Shown here one piece after another: positions 48,074 through 58,230 of a stretch of 64,000 nucleotides of DNA. The DNA lies in NCBI GenBank assembly GCA_002104905.1, contig MCFE01000121.1, positions 62,001 to 126,000 of the forward strand, given 5' to 3'. A model generated the notes under the pieces. The model was not told the DNA's origin and made no database searches. It was given only the letters and a program-made list of their open reading frames with translations. This stretch comes from Basidiobolus meristosporus CBS 931.73 (Eukaryota; Basidiobolomycota; Basidiobolomycetes; Basidiobolales; Basidiobolaceae). Each line of letters starts with the position of its first letter. Positions within the stretch are counted from its first letter, which is position 1. The position numbers were made by a program, and so were the translations under genes.

Positions 48074-49570
48074 TTAGAAACCAAGTTTACTGGCCACGCT
48101 TGATCCCAAGTTGGAGACTAGCGATGATCCCCAACTAGAGCCACTTGACCCCGATGTATCGGAACTGTATGGATCACTCGAGCTACTAGAGCTCGACTTG
48201 TCCGAACCGTACTTGCTAGACCCAGTCTTGCTGGAGCCGGAACTACCGCTGCTTGAGCTACTGCTGGAACTGCTATAATCATAGGGATCGCTAGATGAGC
48301 TAGATTTCTTGCTACTATGGCCGCCAGATGCACCAGAGCCTGAGCTGCTGCTAGAACCACTATAATCATATGGATCATATGATGAGCTAGATTTCTTGCT
48401 GCTGTTGCTACCAGATGACCCGGAGCCTGAGCTAGAAGATGAACCGTAATCGCCACTGCTGCTAGAGCCATAGGGGTCTGACGACTTGCTATCATATCCA
48501 GAGCTCGAAGAACTTGAGCTCGAGCCACTACTACTGCTGCTAGAGCCGTAAGGGTCTGAAGACTTCTTGCTGGAGCCGGAGCCGGAGCCAGAGCCAGAGC
48601 CGGAGCCTCCCCAAAGACTAGAGAGGTAGCCACCGCTGCTAGATTTCTTTTTGGAACTTCCAGTACCACTGGTCGAGTCCGTAGAGTCACCACCAGAGCC
48701 TCCCCAAAGACTAGAGAGGTAACCGCCGCTTGATTTGTCTTTGGAGCTACCATAGCTTGAGGAGCCACTGGAGCTGCTACTGCTAGAGTCACCAGATCCT
48801 CCAAAGAGGCTAGAGAAGTAACCACCCGATTTCCCGGAAGCAGAGCTCGAGCTGGAGCTGGAACTACCTGAATCACCGGCATAGGTGGATGCACTAGAAC
48901 CGCTGCTTGAGGACGATCCACTCTTTTTACCTTTTTTATGTTTCCCATAAGAGGAATAGGTGTCACCATAGCTATCGTAGGAGTAGGGGTCTTTCGATGC
49001 CGAATCACCAAACAAAGACGAGCCGGTGGATTTCTTGGTGGATTTCGAGTCGTCTGCCTTGCAATCACCGTCACCGTCACAATCGTCCTTGAGATCCTTC
49101 TTTGGCAGGCCTTTCTTGCCGTCATCGTAGCCTTTGGTGTACCACTTCTTACGGGAAGCCCTCAACCCCTCCTTGTACCCATTATCCCATTCATTGTCGT
49201 CTTCGCAGTCGGACCCGCCGGATTCCGACCCGGAGTCATCCCCGGAGTCGCAATCCTCTTCGTCCGAACTCGCGCTGTCACTGTCATCCTCGCAACCGCT
49301 GTCACAGGCCACCTTCTTCTTTTCGTAAGACTTGTGCTTCTCAACCGTCTTGGAACCGAGACCGGCGACTGCAGTGGTGCTGGTGCTGGAGCCAGACCCG
49401 CCATAACCAGAGGTGGAGGCAGCACTGGAGGAAGCGCTGGTGCCCACTGCATCCCCAGATTTGGTGGAACCATAGGAATCATTCAAGTATTCCGAAGGTA
49501 CGGGCATGGCCACATTGGTAGAGATAAGGCACAGCAGGATCAAAGCAGCAGGAATCGATTTGTACATCAT
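48074..49570 (-). CDS. Secreted Ser/Gly-rich protein with acidic N-terminal domain
   Basis: Intronless, 498 aa from the ATG at 49570 (a longer frame begins with TTG at 49579 and is less likely). Residues 1-22 form a clear signal peptide (MMYKSIPAALILLCLIS...A). About 85-130 is Asp/Glu/Ser-rich with repeated Cys (CDSGCEDD, DCDSGDDS, DCEDD). Then comes EWDNGYKEGL and a Lys-rich stretch. From about 180 to the end it is Ser/Gly-rich, with two repeat types: a GGYLSSLWGGSG-like unit (at least three times) and an SDPYGSSSSS/YDPYDYSGSSSS unit with SKKSSSS linkers. No enzyme domain is visible. It is probably extracellular or cell-wall associated. The smaller gene at 60907-61323 shares its architecture. 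Confidence 0.8.
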   Translation of the reverse strand: MMYKSIPAALILLCLISTNVAMPVPSEYLNDSYGSTKSGDAVGTSASSSAASTSGYGGSGSSTSTTAVAGLGSKTVEKHKSYEKKKVACDSGCEDDSDSASSDEEDCDSGDDSGSESGGSDCEDDNEWDNGYKEGLRASRKKWYTKGYDDGKKGLPKKDLKDDCDGDGDCKADDSKSTKKSTGSSLFGDSASKDPYSYDSYGDTYSSYGKHKKGKKSGSSSSSGSSASTYAGDSGSSSSSSSSASGKSGGYFSSLFGGSGDSSSSSSSGSSSYGSSKDKSSGGYLSSLWGGSGGDSTDSTSGTGSSKKKSSSGGYLSSLWGGSGSGSGSGSGSSKKSSDPYGSSSSSSGSSSSSSSSGYDSKSSDPYGSSSSGDYGSSSSSGSGSSGSNSSKKSSSSYDPYDYSGSSSSSGSGASGGHSSKKSSSSSDPYDYSSSSSSSSSGSSGSSKTGSSKYGSDKSSSSSSSDPYSSDTSGSSGSSWGSSLVSNLGSSVASKLGF

Positions 49571-49695
49571 AAATAGCAATCTCGCAGCGAACGAATACTG
49601 ATGGATTTATGCGGGTTGGGCGGGGTTGGCTCGGACGAGGAAGGCCGAATGGGAAATGGGTGGTTGGGTGAGCATCCACTCTGTGACAGGGCGGC

Positions 49696-49703
49696 CTTTT
49701 ATA
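49696..49703 (-). promoter_or_regulatory. TATA box of the Ser/Gly-rich gene
   Basis: TATAAAAG on the minus strand, about 125 bp upstream of the ATG at 49570. A consensus box fits strong, regulated expression. Confidence 0.55.
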
Positions 49704-49992
49704 GTGGGCGGCGTCCTCATCATGAAACACCGAGTCCCTTCTCCTGACTCATGATGTATGCGCGCATGCATCAAACTCTGACAGCGTTTGCACGTTGTTT
49801 GATTATCACCGTTGCGATGCCAATCCACCTGTTGTCATGGAGTGTTCAGACAGAGTTTGAAGCCCTCACAGATCGGATTCATAATATGCGCGTACTGACT
49901 TCAAGTAGCAAAGATGATTTATTTGGATGTTGCACACTGGTTAGCCATCTGGGAGGGATGGGTTGGCACCGCTCCCAAGAGAAGGGGGATGC

Positions 49993-51712
49993 TCAGATAA
50001 ATGGCTCAGGGATGATCTGGTAGAGGAAGGCCGTCACCACCACCACCAACGCAATGAAGATCGCTACGTTGATGTCAAACAAAGGGCCTGGAGGAGATGA
50101 GATGCGGGGGTGAGTTGTGTGGGTCGATTGAGCATGGATCACTGAACCTATTACCTGCGGGCCATTTGTCTGGGATCTCGATCACTCGACATGTGTTGTC
50201 CACTGATCCACTGACCAGAAGTGTTGAGTCGCGGTTGAAGCTGAGACTGGTCACAGGAAACCCGTGGGCCGAGGGTATAATCTTCAAGGTCTGTGGGAGA
50301 AAGGTTCGTGACTGGTCAAGAGGCTACGACGCGAGACGGTACTTACCCTCAATGAATTAGCATCCAGGATGATGATCGACATGTCCGATGTGCCAAAGGC
50401 CAGCAGCTTCCCATCATCGCTAGCAGTAATCAGGTTAATTTCCTGGCCAACCAGTGCGACGACCAAACCCTTACCTGATACAAAATGAGGTGACAGGCTT
50501 GCGGCTGACAGGGCAATTGCCAAGTCTGTCCCATGAGTGGGTGTCCCACTTGGTAATGAAGGCCCGATCGCGGGATTTGGTGTTGACCACGGAATAGAGG
50601 AAGCCCTTCGTTTCCTTCTTGCCGAACCTGACCCGTCCGGTATTAGTTGGCGTAGTGGGGAGTATCCGGGCTGCGCTAGGCTTACCTGCAGGCTCGAAAT
50701 ATGCATGTGTTCGACTTGTTCAGTACTGGATTCTCAATGGTTTGGACAATCGATCCGTTGTTGGTGGACAGGACTCGAAGCTCGCCCTCTGTGATGAGCG
50801 CGATCTAGCAAAGCGATTAGATGATCCAGGTCGAAAATGGGTTTCCCGTTGGCGAGTAGATACCTGCTTGCCGGTCGAGTCAAAATCCGCATCAAGGATT
50901 TCTTTTTCGTCCCAGTTGACCGGGTCGAATGCGTACTTCATGGATGGGTACTTCAAAAGGGTGATCTAGAACACGGAGAACTGAGTGTATGTCACAGGTC
51001 AACGTATCGGTGGCTTGAAATACCTCGCCATTTGTAGTACAGCTGAGAATCAAATTTCCCTCGGGGCTAAATCGAACCACTTTCTAATGAAACCTATGAA
51101 CGTGATGGTCGCATACAAGAGGTAATGCTTCATGCCTACTTGATAGTGGTCAGGGCTCTTGGCTTTTAGAGTTTGAGCGGAGGTTTTGACTTCGATTCTG
51201 TCGGCAGAGTTAGTCTCGCATACACAATCGGAGCATTGCCCAGGGCGGAATACTCACTTGTCGTGGTCGTAAGCGAAAACGCGACAATTCGTATTCTTTC
51301 CTGCCTTGATCTTCTCCTCGGAACTGTTGATACCGCAGACCAGGATTTCTTTCTGGAACAGGTAGAAACATAAGCACTCAATCCGCAGAAGTCTGCACGA
51401 AAAGTTCGCCTCTACCTTGGGGTGAACCGAGAGACACATAGGGGCATCTTCCTCTTTCTCAAGAATAGCTTCCTGTGCTAACTTGAACTTTTTATCCTTC
51501 AGATCTATATCATACATGGACTTGGGTGCACGGTTAGCCTCGTCCCTGCTCACCACACTTATGCCTAAGGGCTATGGACGTACGATTTTATTTTGCACCC
51601 CAGTTCTACCAGCTCCACCACCACCGGCAGCGATCAACTTATCGTCCTGGGAGAAGGACACAGCGTAGATTGGAAACCCTATGGAGGAAACGAAAGAGTT
51701 GGTTTGAACCAT
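49993..51712 (-). CDS. SEC12: Sec12-type guanine nucleotide exchange factor for Sar1
   Basis: Eleven exons: 51712-51584, 51520-51416, 51352-51258, 51197-51140, 51083-51024, 50965-50864, 50804-50686, 50627-50475, 50419-50347, 50290-50155, 50087-49993. Their lengths sum to 1125 nt, an exact 374-aa frame. Near the start, GGGGAGRTGVQNK (about 30-42) is the conserved loop of Sec12/PREB WD40 propellers. Blade motifs follow (QKVVRFSPEG, DDGKLLAFGTSD, VTSLSFNRDSTLLVSGS). The C-terminus has one hydrophobic segment (about 350-369) and a five-residue tail. Sec12 sits in the ER membrane and loads Sar1 with GTP to start COPII budding. The 5' end of exon 2 (acceptor CCCAAG after a CTAAC branch site) is the least certain junction. 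Confidence 0.9.
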
Positions 51713-52234
51713 TGAACGAGGCCAACGTTGTGTGTGAAAGGGATACAAGCGTAGAAACCACCGAAAAGGGGCAAAAAATGGCTAAAATGGGTCAGCTTTC
51801 ATTCATTCATGCTTATATGTTTATCAATCTTCTGGGTAATTTAGCCGGCGGTTGCATCCAGTGGATCCGTGAATCGGTATTCGCTACCCATTTGACGGGA
51901 AGTGGATCTCGATTGGTCTTTCGTTTCGCCATTCATTTCCCACTGTTGAACTGGTGTAGTAAGCTTGGTGCAACAACCTTGGCTATCAGGTGGAAACGAG
52001 GGCAGGGTTGGAGATGGTTAAAGGAAGAAGTCGGTGCAAAACCTCTAACATTTATTAAGGAACTGCTAATAGTGCACTAGTATAAATAGAGGGAGGGTAT
52101 TTTAAGAGGAGGCTAGAAGAACAAGCCACTGCACAACACTACACCACGCACTGAAACAGTACCGCACTCTTTACAAACACCACTGGTTATCGCGCGTAAA
52201 ACCTCGGCCATAGCTTACTTCTGATGGGGCTACT
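51713..52234. other. Intergenic region between SEC12 start and AP-1 gamma stop
   Basis: The region holds a plus-strand TATAAATAG at 52082, but no convincing plus-strand gene follows. The 168-codon frame at 51574-52080 overlaps SEC12 exon 1 in antisense and has no domain. Mostly SEC12 promoter and AP-1 gamma 3' UTR. Confidence 0.5.
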
Positions 52235-55200
52235 CTAATTGGTCAGTGAGCTAGGGAAGCCACTAAACTCCGCAACTTCTTCCACCTGGTGGCCATCGCC
52301 GGCTTGGAAGCTGATCTTCATTCTCAACCGAATTGGGGTCTTGGATGGACATGGGGTGGTATTTTGGTTACTTCGCTGCATCAATTTGAACGTGTGGACG
52401 TCTTCTTACCTGTTGTGGATTAGCTACTCTCATCAACTGCACAGCGGACTCTCCGACCGAGATAGCGGTCGACGAGGGTGGTTGCATTTGCAGCCGTTGG
52501 GTCTACATTGACAATTTTCCATTTGGTTATAAACCCGAGTTCAGGTGCGAGCCTTCTCCATCAAAATACCTTGGGCACAGCCACTTGGAAGGCTAGATCC
52601 TCGATAGCAAGCTCCTCGCTGGTGTTAACAAAGTTGATCTTGATGTTGATGATCTTGGGGTTCTGAGAATCTTTGGCAGCATCCATTTCGATGCGAAGCC
52701 CATTCTTGTTGTATGCGATACAGGTGTCTATCGAAGAGATCGGCTCGGGTTAGAAGCATGTTGGATGGGAACTCTTTTGGTCTCATACCATTATCCAATG
52801 AGGGCGAAATAGGGTTAGAAGCTGGGGCAGCAGGAGACCCGCTCAATCTCGGGCTTAGTGTGGATTGAACTCCGTTTGGATTGGCTGGGGATGAGGGTGT
52901 CTCACCGAGGAGATCGGCTAACCCATTTCCACTGGATGTGGATGCGGCGCCGTTAGGATTCGTAACAAGAGCAGGTGTAGATATGTTTGTGGACCCGAAG
53001 ATGTCTGCAAGTAAGTCCACTGTTTTCGGCAGATTGGAAGTAGGTGCTGGCGAAGTAGGTGCATTGTCACCGAGCAGGTCCAACAATAACTATCACAAAG
53101 GGAAGTTGCCCACGGTTAGCAGCATTTTGGGATTCTGAAGTTTCTTTGACTACTCACATCTCCCTCCTTGGGCTCCATGACGGCCCTCTTCTTGCTCTTG
53201 GACTTTTGGCGCTCAACTAAGCCATAAGCCGCGTGAATCTCTGGCTAGGTTCAATCAATTATATATGACCTCTTACCAGGACTGGGCTCTCTCTCCCGGA
53301 TCTCGGGGGCTGGCATCCGTTCGAAAACAGCGTTGCGGATTTCATCGTGTTTGAATAGGTTTTGATACTCAACAGCTCTCTGCTGTACCTCAGCCTCCAT
53401 GCTGGTGGAATACTTCCGAAGGTTGCTTTGAATCCGAGGGATCACACTAGGATCGTGGAAGCGGTCGGCCAACTTCATGAGAGAGGTGGTCATGTATTCT
53501 CTGAGGGTGCGGTTGGCATAGGGACTGTTCAGAAGAGTTTCGAACAAGTCGAGAATGTCCCCTTCGGTAACCTGTGATAACGTAGCATCAAACGATCAAT
53601 AATGAAGACTCTACAAGCCGAAAGTAATTTACGTACTCTCAGCGCCTCTTCACCGTTTTCAGGCTCCTGATGTTGCACCAACACATCCCCAAACTCGCCG
53701 ATACACCATACACCAGCGAGTACTAGTCCCTCCTAGAGAAACAAACAGCATTGTAAGGCACAAGCCGGAAGCAAGAGCATTTAACAACGTACCTGTGAGA
53801 TGTCTGACTTCAATTCCACGAATAGTTTCTTGACGGTGTATGGCTGCAGCTCCGGTGTACGGCATACAAGCCCAATGAAGCTCGACACGATTTCCTCTCC
53901 TACATAATTACCGGCCTATAGAAGCGTCAATACAAATTGATGGCAACTGTATGCGCGGGAGCATCCATACCAATTTCAATACGCGCAACAAGGTGTCAAT
54001 ATGCCAGCGCTGGTTCGGGGCGTAGCTAGAAAGTAGCAGGACTAAGTCGCAAGAATATCAAGCAAGATTTCTCCACTAAATGTATACCGATCAGCAGAGA
54101 TACGGATCTTGGAGGCCAAGCTTTGCTTGAACTCGGTCTCAGCAACTTCCAAGAAGGAAAGCAGCTCCCGGATCATCACACGTACATTCGAGTCGTTAAT
54201 CAAGGCGAACGAGAGCTCCAATGCCCGTCGACGAATAGAGATATCAGGATCCCGAAGACATTTCACCACCGTCTCGCGATGCCGCTGAATGGCATTCATG
54301 TCCATGATGGCAGTTTTGTTCAATGTATTCAGCGCAACGTAACGGATGTTGTTGTCCCGGTTGGTGAGGAAACGCCCTAGAATGTTGATGGCAAGCACAC
54401 GTAAACTACTATCCGAATCGGTCTCCATGATGGTGAGAACGGTTTCATAGAGGATGGAATTGCCGACGTTTTTGGCCGAATCCGTGCTAGTGGCCACTTG
54501 TGTCAAGATATCATTCATGGACTCCACAGCATCCGGGTTGTCTTCGCCCAAGATTCGCAGTAACCTAAGGATCTTCACCTGGAGGAAAGGATCCGTAAGA
54601 CCACCAACATCGTGTTCAGGGGAGAATCCAGATGTCGCCAGCGTACGCAGGCGACTGACCAGCGTAGGAACAATCTAAAGAGAGAGACATTAGGATACCA
54701 GGCGAAACACAGGCTGTAGTTCATGGGCACATACACTGCTCAACGAGGAGACGTTTTCGGGGTTTTGGGTACACAGCTCGATCATGAGGGTGATTCCAGT
54801 GAGCATGACTCCGTGATTTTTATCAGCGATGAGAGACTTCGCCCTTAACACAAATGTTTCCTCCAGCTCTGGGGCTTTTCTGATAAGACGAATCGCACAC
54901 AAGGCCGCCTGGTGGAAACTTCTAATCAGCACAACCCCACCAACCCCATAACATACTCCATCCACCAACCTTTCTGCGTAAGTAAGCATTAGGATTTTCC
55001 ATGAGTCTTTCCACCTCGTCAACCAAGTCTTTGGCCACGTCTTCGGATGCAATATTTCCTAGCGTACACAGAGCGAGACCAACGATGTGCATGTTGCTGT
55101 GGTTCAAATCACTATTACGAATGAAGCATAACAACTAAATCGAGCTATGATGATAACCAACGCAAAGACTCGCAACAACCATAAGGATACTTCTTCAAGG

Positions 55201-55572
55201 AGTTAGTGAGCAGTGTTAAGACCTCCTGATTCTCATCTAACAAAAGCATGGTTCCAAGATATCCGAGACGCTTATCGCCGAAATGAGGGGAAGCGACCAA
55301 TTTCAGGCAATCAATCTGGCCAAAATGGGCCGGGTAGCCTAGCATGTGGATGTAAAGTAACTTGGAAACATTGTGGTATCTCGTTTCACTGTTCTCCTCA
55401 CGGAATGCGGTACGAATGGCGGCGGATTCTTTTTGAATGACCGCTCTTTCGTCGGCGGCGGTTTTGGTGCGACGAATAGCTCGAATGAGATCTACAACCA
55501 GATGAATGTTATTGAGAGGCGAGGCCCAGTGCAGGGTTCGGGAGCCTACCTTTCAAACGAAAATAGACCATT
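52235..55572 (-). CDS. APL4: AP-1 complex gamma-adaptin
   Basis: Fourteen exons: 55572-55551, 55491-55191, 55114-54970, 54908-54735, 54674-54088, 54025-53971, 53915-53793, 53732-53637, 53571-53277, 53216-53158, 53089-52789, 52727-52570, 52502-52410, 52339-52235. The sum is 2514 nt, an exact 837-aa frame, the usual size of gamma-adaptin. The head is the adaptin HEAT solenoid ([41 protein letters not shown]). The hinge starts at about residue 620 with the clathrin-box-like LLLDLLGD and has further LADLLGE repeats. The last ~120 residues form the gamma-ear ([16 protein letters not shown]-like start, end [11 protein letters not shown]). AP-1 links clathrin to cargo at the trans-Golgi and endosomes. 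Confidence 0.95.
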
Positions 55573-56160
55573 TTAAAGGAGTTCTTTAGGCCGGAAGTGA
55601 AATGGTACCTATAACACCTGCGTCTTAGATGTGCTTTCCGCTCGGTTGCCTGTTTTGAGTAGAAAGCAAGAAAACGGAAAGTTGTCTATTTTCCTTGATA
55701 GCATTAATCCAATGATAAGTTATTTGTGATGTAATGCCAGCCTGTGGGATGGAGCGATCGTGGATATGTGTGAGCTAAATAGAATTCGTTGGTTTATTCA
55801 AGGATTTGTTGTCTAAACCGCCCCATTAAATCATGTGATGTGTATGCGAACGGAGCAAATGAAAATCCAATCTAAATAATTAAAGAGCTGAACGTATGCA
55901 TCAACCCTGGGCAAAAAGTCAAGGGAAGGGAGGGGAAGAGATTAAAGCAAAGGGAATATAAGTTATGGATAGCGACGACAGAGAATAGATTGCTAAGCCA
56001 AACGGGAAAGCATTAAGGAGAATAGTGGCGGCATTAATGAAGCCTCTTGTACTGATCAGCGGTGGAGAATAAGAACCTCTCCATGGGCAATCCGGGATTT
56101 TGTTGGTGCATCAAGGATTGTGGGAACTCTAACGCTGGTGCGCGGTGCGCGGTGCTGGCT
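55573..56160. other. Intergenic region: AP-1 gamma promoter and Ras 3' flank
   Basis: 588 bp. No frame with support and no repeat. No TATA box close to the AP-1 gamma ATG, as expected for a housekeeping gene. Confidence 0.5.
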
Positions 56161-57226
56161 TTATAAAATCAGGCATTTGCTCTTTTTCTTCTTATCTCTT
56201 CCGGCGATGCTGTTTGCTCTGCGATCCCCTTCTTTGGAGGTGCGGATCATACGGACAACAGAGTAAAACGCCTTCTCAACGTTCACTGCCGTTTTGGCAG
56301 AGCTTTCGATGAATTCACAGCCCAGGCGCCTGGCCAATCCAAGCCCCTCCTCCTTGGACACCTCTCGCTCGTTGGTTTTGTCGCATTTGTTGCCAACCAG
56401 CATCATTGGGACCTGCTCAGTGTCCTTGACTCGGATAATTTGATCTCTGAAACGTTCAATCCGCTCGAATGTGGACCGCGAAGCGATGGAATATACCAGC
56501 AAAAAGCCCTCGCCATCTCTGAAGATTATAGGATACCAGTTAGATGTGCAACGATGCTCCGCTGGAGAGAAGGGGGAAATTGGCATAATATGATGCTGAA
56601 TCGAAGTACAAACCTAATCCACTGGTCACGGAGAGCGGTGTATTCCTCTAAATATCAGAAAATTCATCGTTAGGGCCACGACAACAGAGTCGTAACATAT
56701 CAGCCAAGCTCGATCCTGACCTTGGCCAGCTGTATCCAAAACCTCCAACATGCAAGAATGGTCATCAATTACTGCCTGTTTGCGGTAGGAGTCTTCGATG
56801 GTGGGGTCATAGGTCTATTTTTTGGGTCTGGGTATTAGCGAACGGCTACTGGAATGGGAGGGATGCTGTATTAGGATCGTGCTTTGAACGGCACCGCTTA
56901 CTGACCTCTAGATAACAAGTCAAGTGTTAATTTCATCCTTTACATTATAGAGGTTGCTTTGTCTTACCGACGAAATGGTTCAGACAGAGCTGGCAATAAG
57001 TTCCCAAAGATTAATACATTTCCCTGGCATTAGCCGTACGTATATATGTGGCTTACTTGAATAGTCAATGCGGTCTACCAGTCACATATGAAGTAAGGCG
57101 GATAAATTCCATTTGAAGCCATTTAGTTTCCATTACTATCCCATGGGTGGGATGACAAGTACGCAAAAAAGAAAATACCTTGCCTACACCTCCATCACCT
57201 AAAACTACAATTTTATACAATATCAT
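56161..57226 (-). CDS. RAS2: Ras-family GTPase, Ras2/RasB type
   Basis: Best model has seven exons: 57226-57179, 57074-57057 (18 nt), 56989-56968 (22 nt), 56907-56906 (2 nt), 56814-56721, 56647-56614, 56518-56161. They total 576 nt, 191 aa. The P-loop GDGGVGKT (10-17), switch I with Y32, D33, P34, T35, switch II DTAGQEEY with Q61, NKCDK and SSAK are present. Numbering coincides with H-Ras. The end is a Lys-rich segment and CaaX box CLIL, whose final Leu favours geranylgeranylation. G12, G13 and Q61 are wild type. Fungal Ras2/RasB proteins act in growth polarity and morphogenesis. The 2-nt exon is inferred: without it the frame breaks or switch I loses residues. Confidence 0.88.
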
Positions 57227-57545
57227 CTTGTAATAGATAGGCGCAAGGAAAGGAAGGGACGGAGAGAGGAGGGGAGGGAAGATGAGAAGGGTAGGAGTCG
57301 GGGTGCTTACTAGGCTTCTATGCGAGGAGAGATGAGCTAAGCCAGCAGGATTAAATTAACAAGCCACAATGGTCAATAGGCAGAAGACAGAAGAGGAATA
57401 AAGGCCGAGAGAATAGGGAGTGTGAGAGTAAAGAAGGGGGAGGGGCAACTCACGATGGTGCTACTACCCAGTGGAGTGAAAAAACCACACAAATTAATAA
57501 TGGTGGGGAGAAGTGAGGGGAGGCTGGAATGGAATCAACAGGTGA

Positions 57546-57564
57546 GGGTTAGGGTTAGGGTTAG
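57546..57564 (+). repeat. Interstitial telomere-like repeat
   Basis: GGGTTAGGGTTAGGGTTAG: three units of the canonical fungal telomere repeat, 320 bp upstream of the Ras ATG. Could be a binding site for a Tbf1/TRF-like factor or a healed break. Confidence 0.75.
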
Positions 57565-57695
57565 TGTGGTTAGGTGGAATCAATGTGAAGGGAGGCTGGA
57601 ACGGGAATGGGATGGGATCAGCAGGATGAATAAGGTTTGAGAGTAAATTGGCCCTCGCCGCCTGACCCTGCGATGGATATGATGAAGGACGTTCA

Positions 57696-57724
57696 GGGCA
57701 GGGCAGGGCAGCGCAGGGCAGCGG
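57696..57724 (+). repeat. GGGCA short tandem repeat
   Basis: Five GGGCA-like units (one GCGCA variant) in a row. Confidence 0.7.
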
Positions 57725-58230
57725 AGTGGGCTGTTCAGTAAGAGAACCAGTGCAACCTCAGATAACAAAGTGTGACATCATGATGATATCAAGGCTGAAT
57801 GGTGTCTCCATAATATATGTAGGTAACCGAACGGTAGGTTGGCATACAATCATGTGGAAGCGGGCCATATGCCAGCGTCTTGCCTCTTGAAGGCTTTGCC
57901 GTAACCAGCACTGTAACTAACTCGTTTTGGGGAGATGAGACTGGCACTTAGCAAATATGGCCCCGAGCCTTCGTTAAGGAGAGAACGGGGATTGGTTTGT
58001 GGGAGGGCATCCACATAAATTTTCCATGATGAAGGGGTTCCCAGGGAAAACCAATCGGATGAACTCGATAAATCGAAAAAAATGTTCGCCTTGTTGAAAT
58101 CCCTGCAAATACCTTTTCCATCGTTTCTGATTTTTCGGATTCCTCAGCTATAAACGCTAGATATTAAATTCATCCGTAACAGCCATACCCACTCTTCAGT
58201 TGCGATTGAATGTTCAACAGTTAAACCCAA

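Larger units (their letters stand above)
57227..58230. other. Divergent promoter region between Ras and the plus-strand gene
   Basis: 1 kb without a supported gene. It contains a telomere-like repeat (57546-57564) and a GGGCA repeat (57696-57724). Confidence 0.5.

Noticed and set aside
48938-49576. 212-codon plus-strand frame, and 48118-49125 minus frame
   Set aside because: Both are out-of-frame readings of the highly repetitive Ser/Gly-rich gene; codon bias of TCN/AGC runs creates long shadows.
51574-52080. 168-codon plus-strand frame
   Set aside because: Its first part is antisense to SEC12 exon 1, it has no recognisable motif, and its composition is that of a chance frame in the SEC12 promoter.
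52079-52092. TATAAATAG as promoter of a plus-strand gene
   Set aside because: The frames downstream (52239-52511, 52478-52666) are antisense to AP-1 gamma exons and introns and show no conserved protein.
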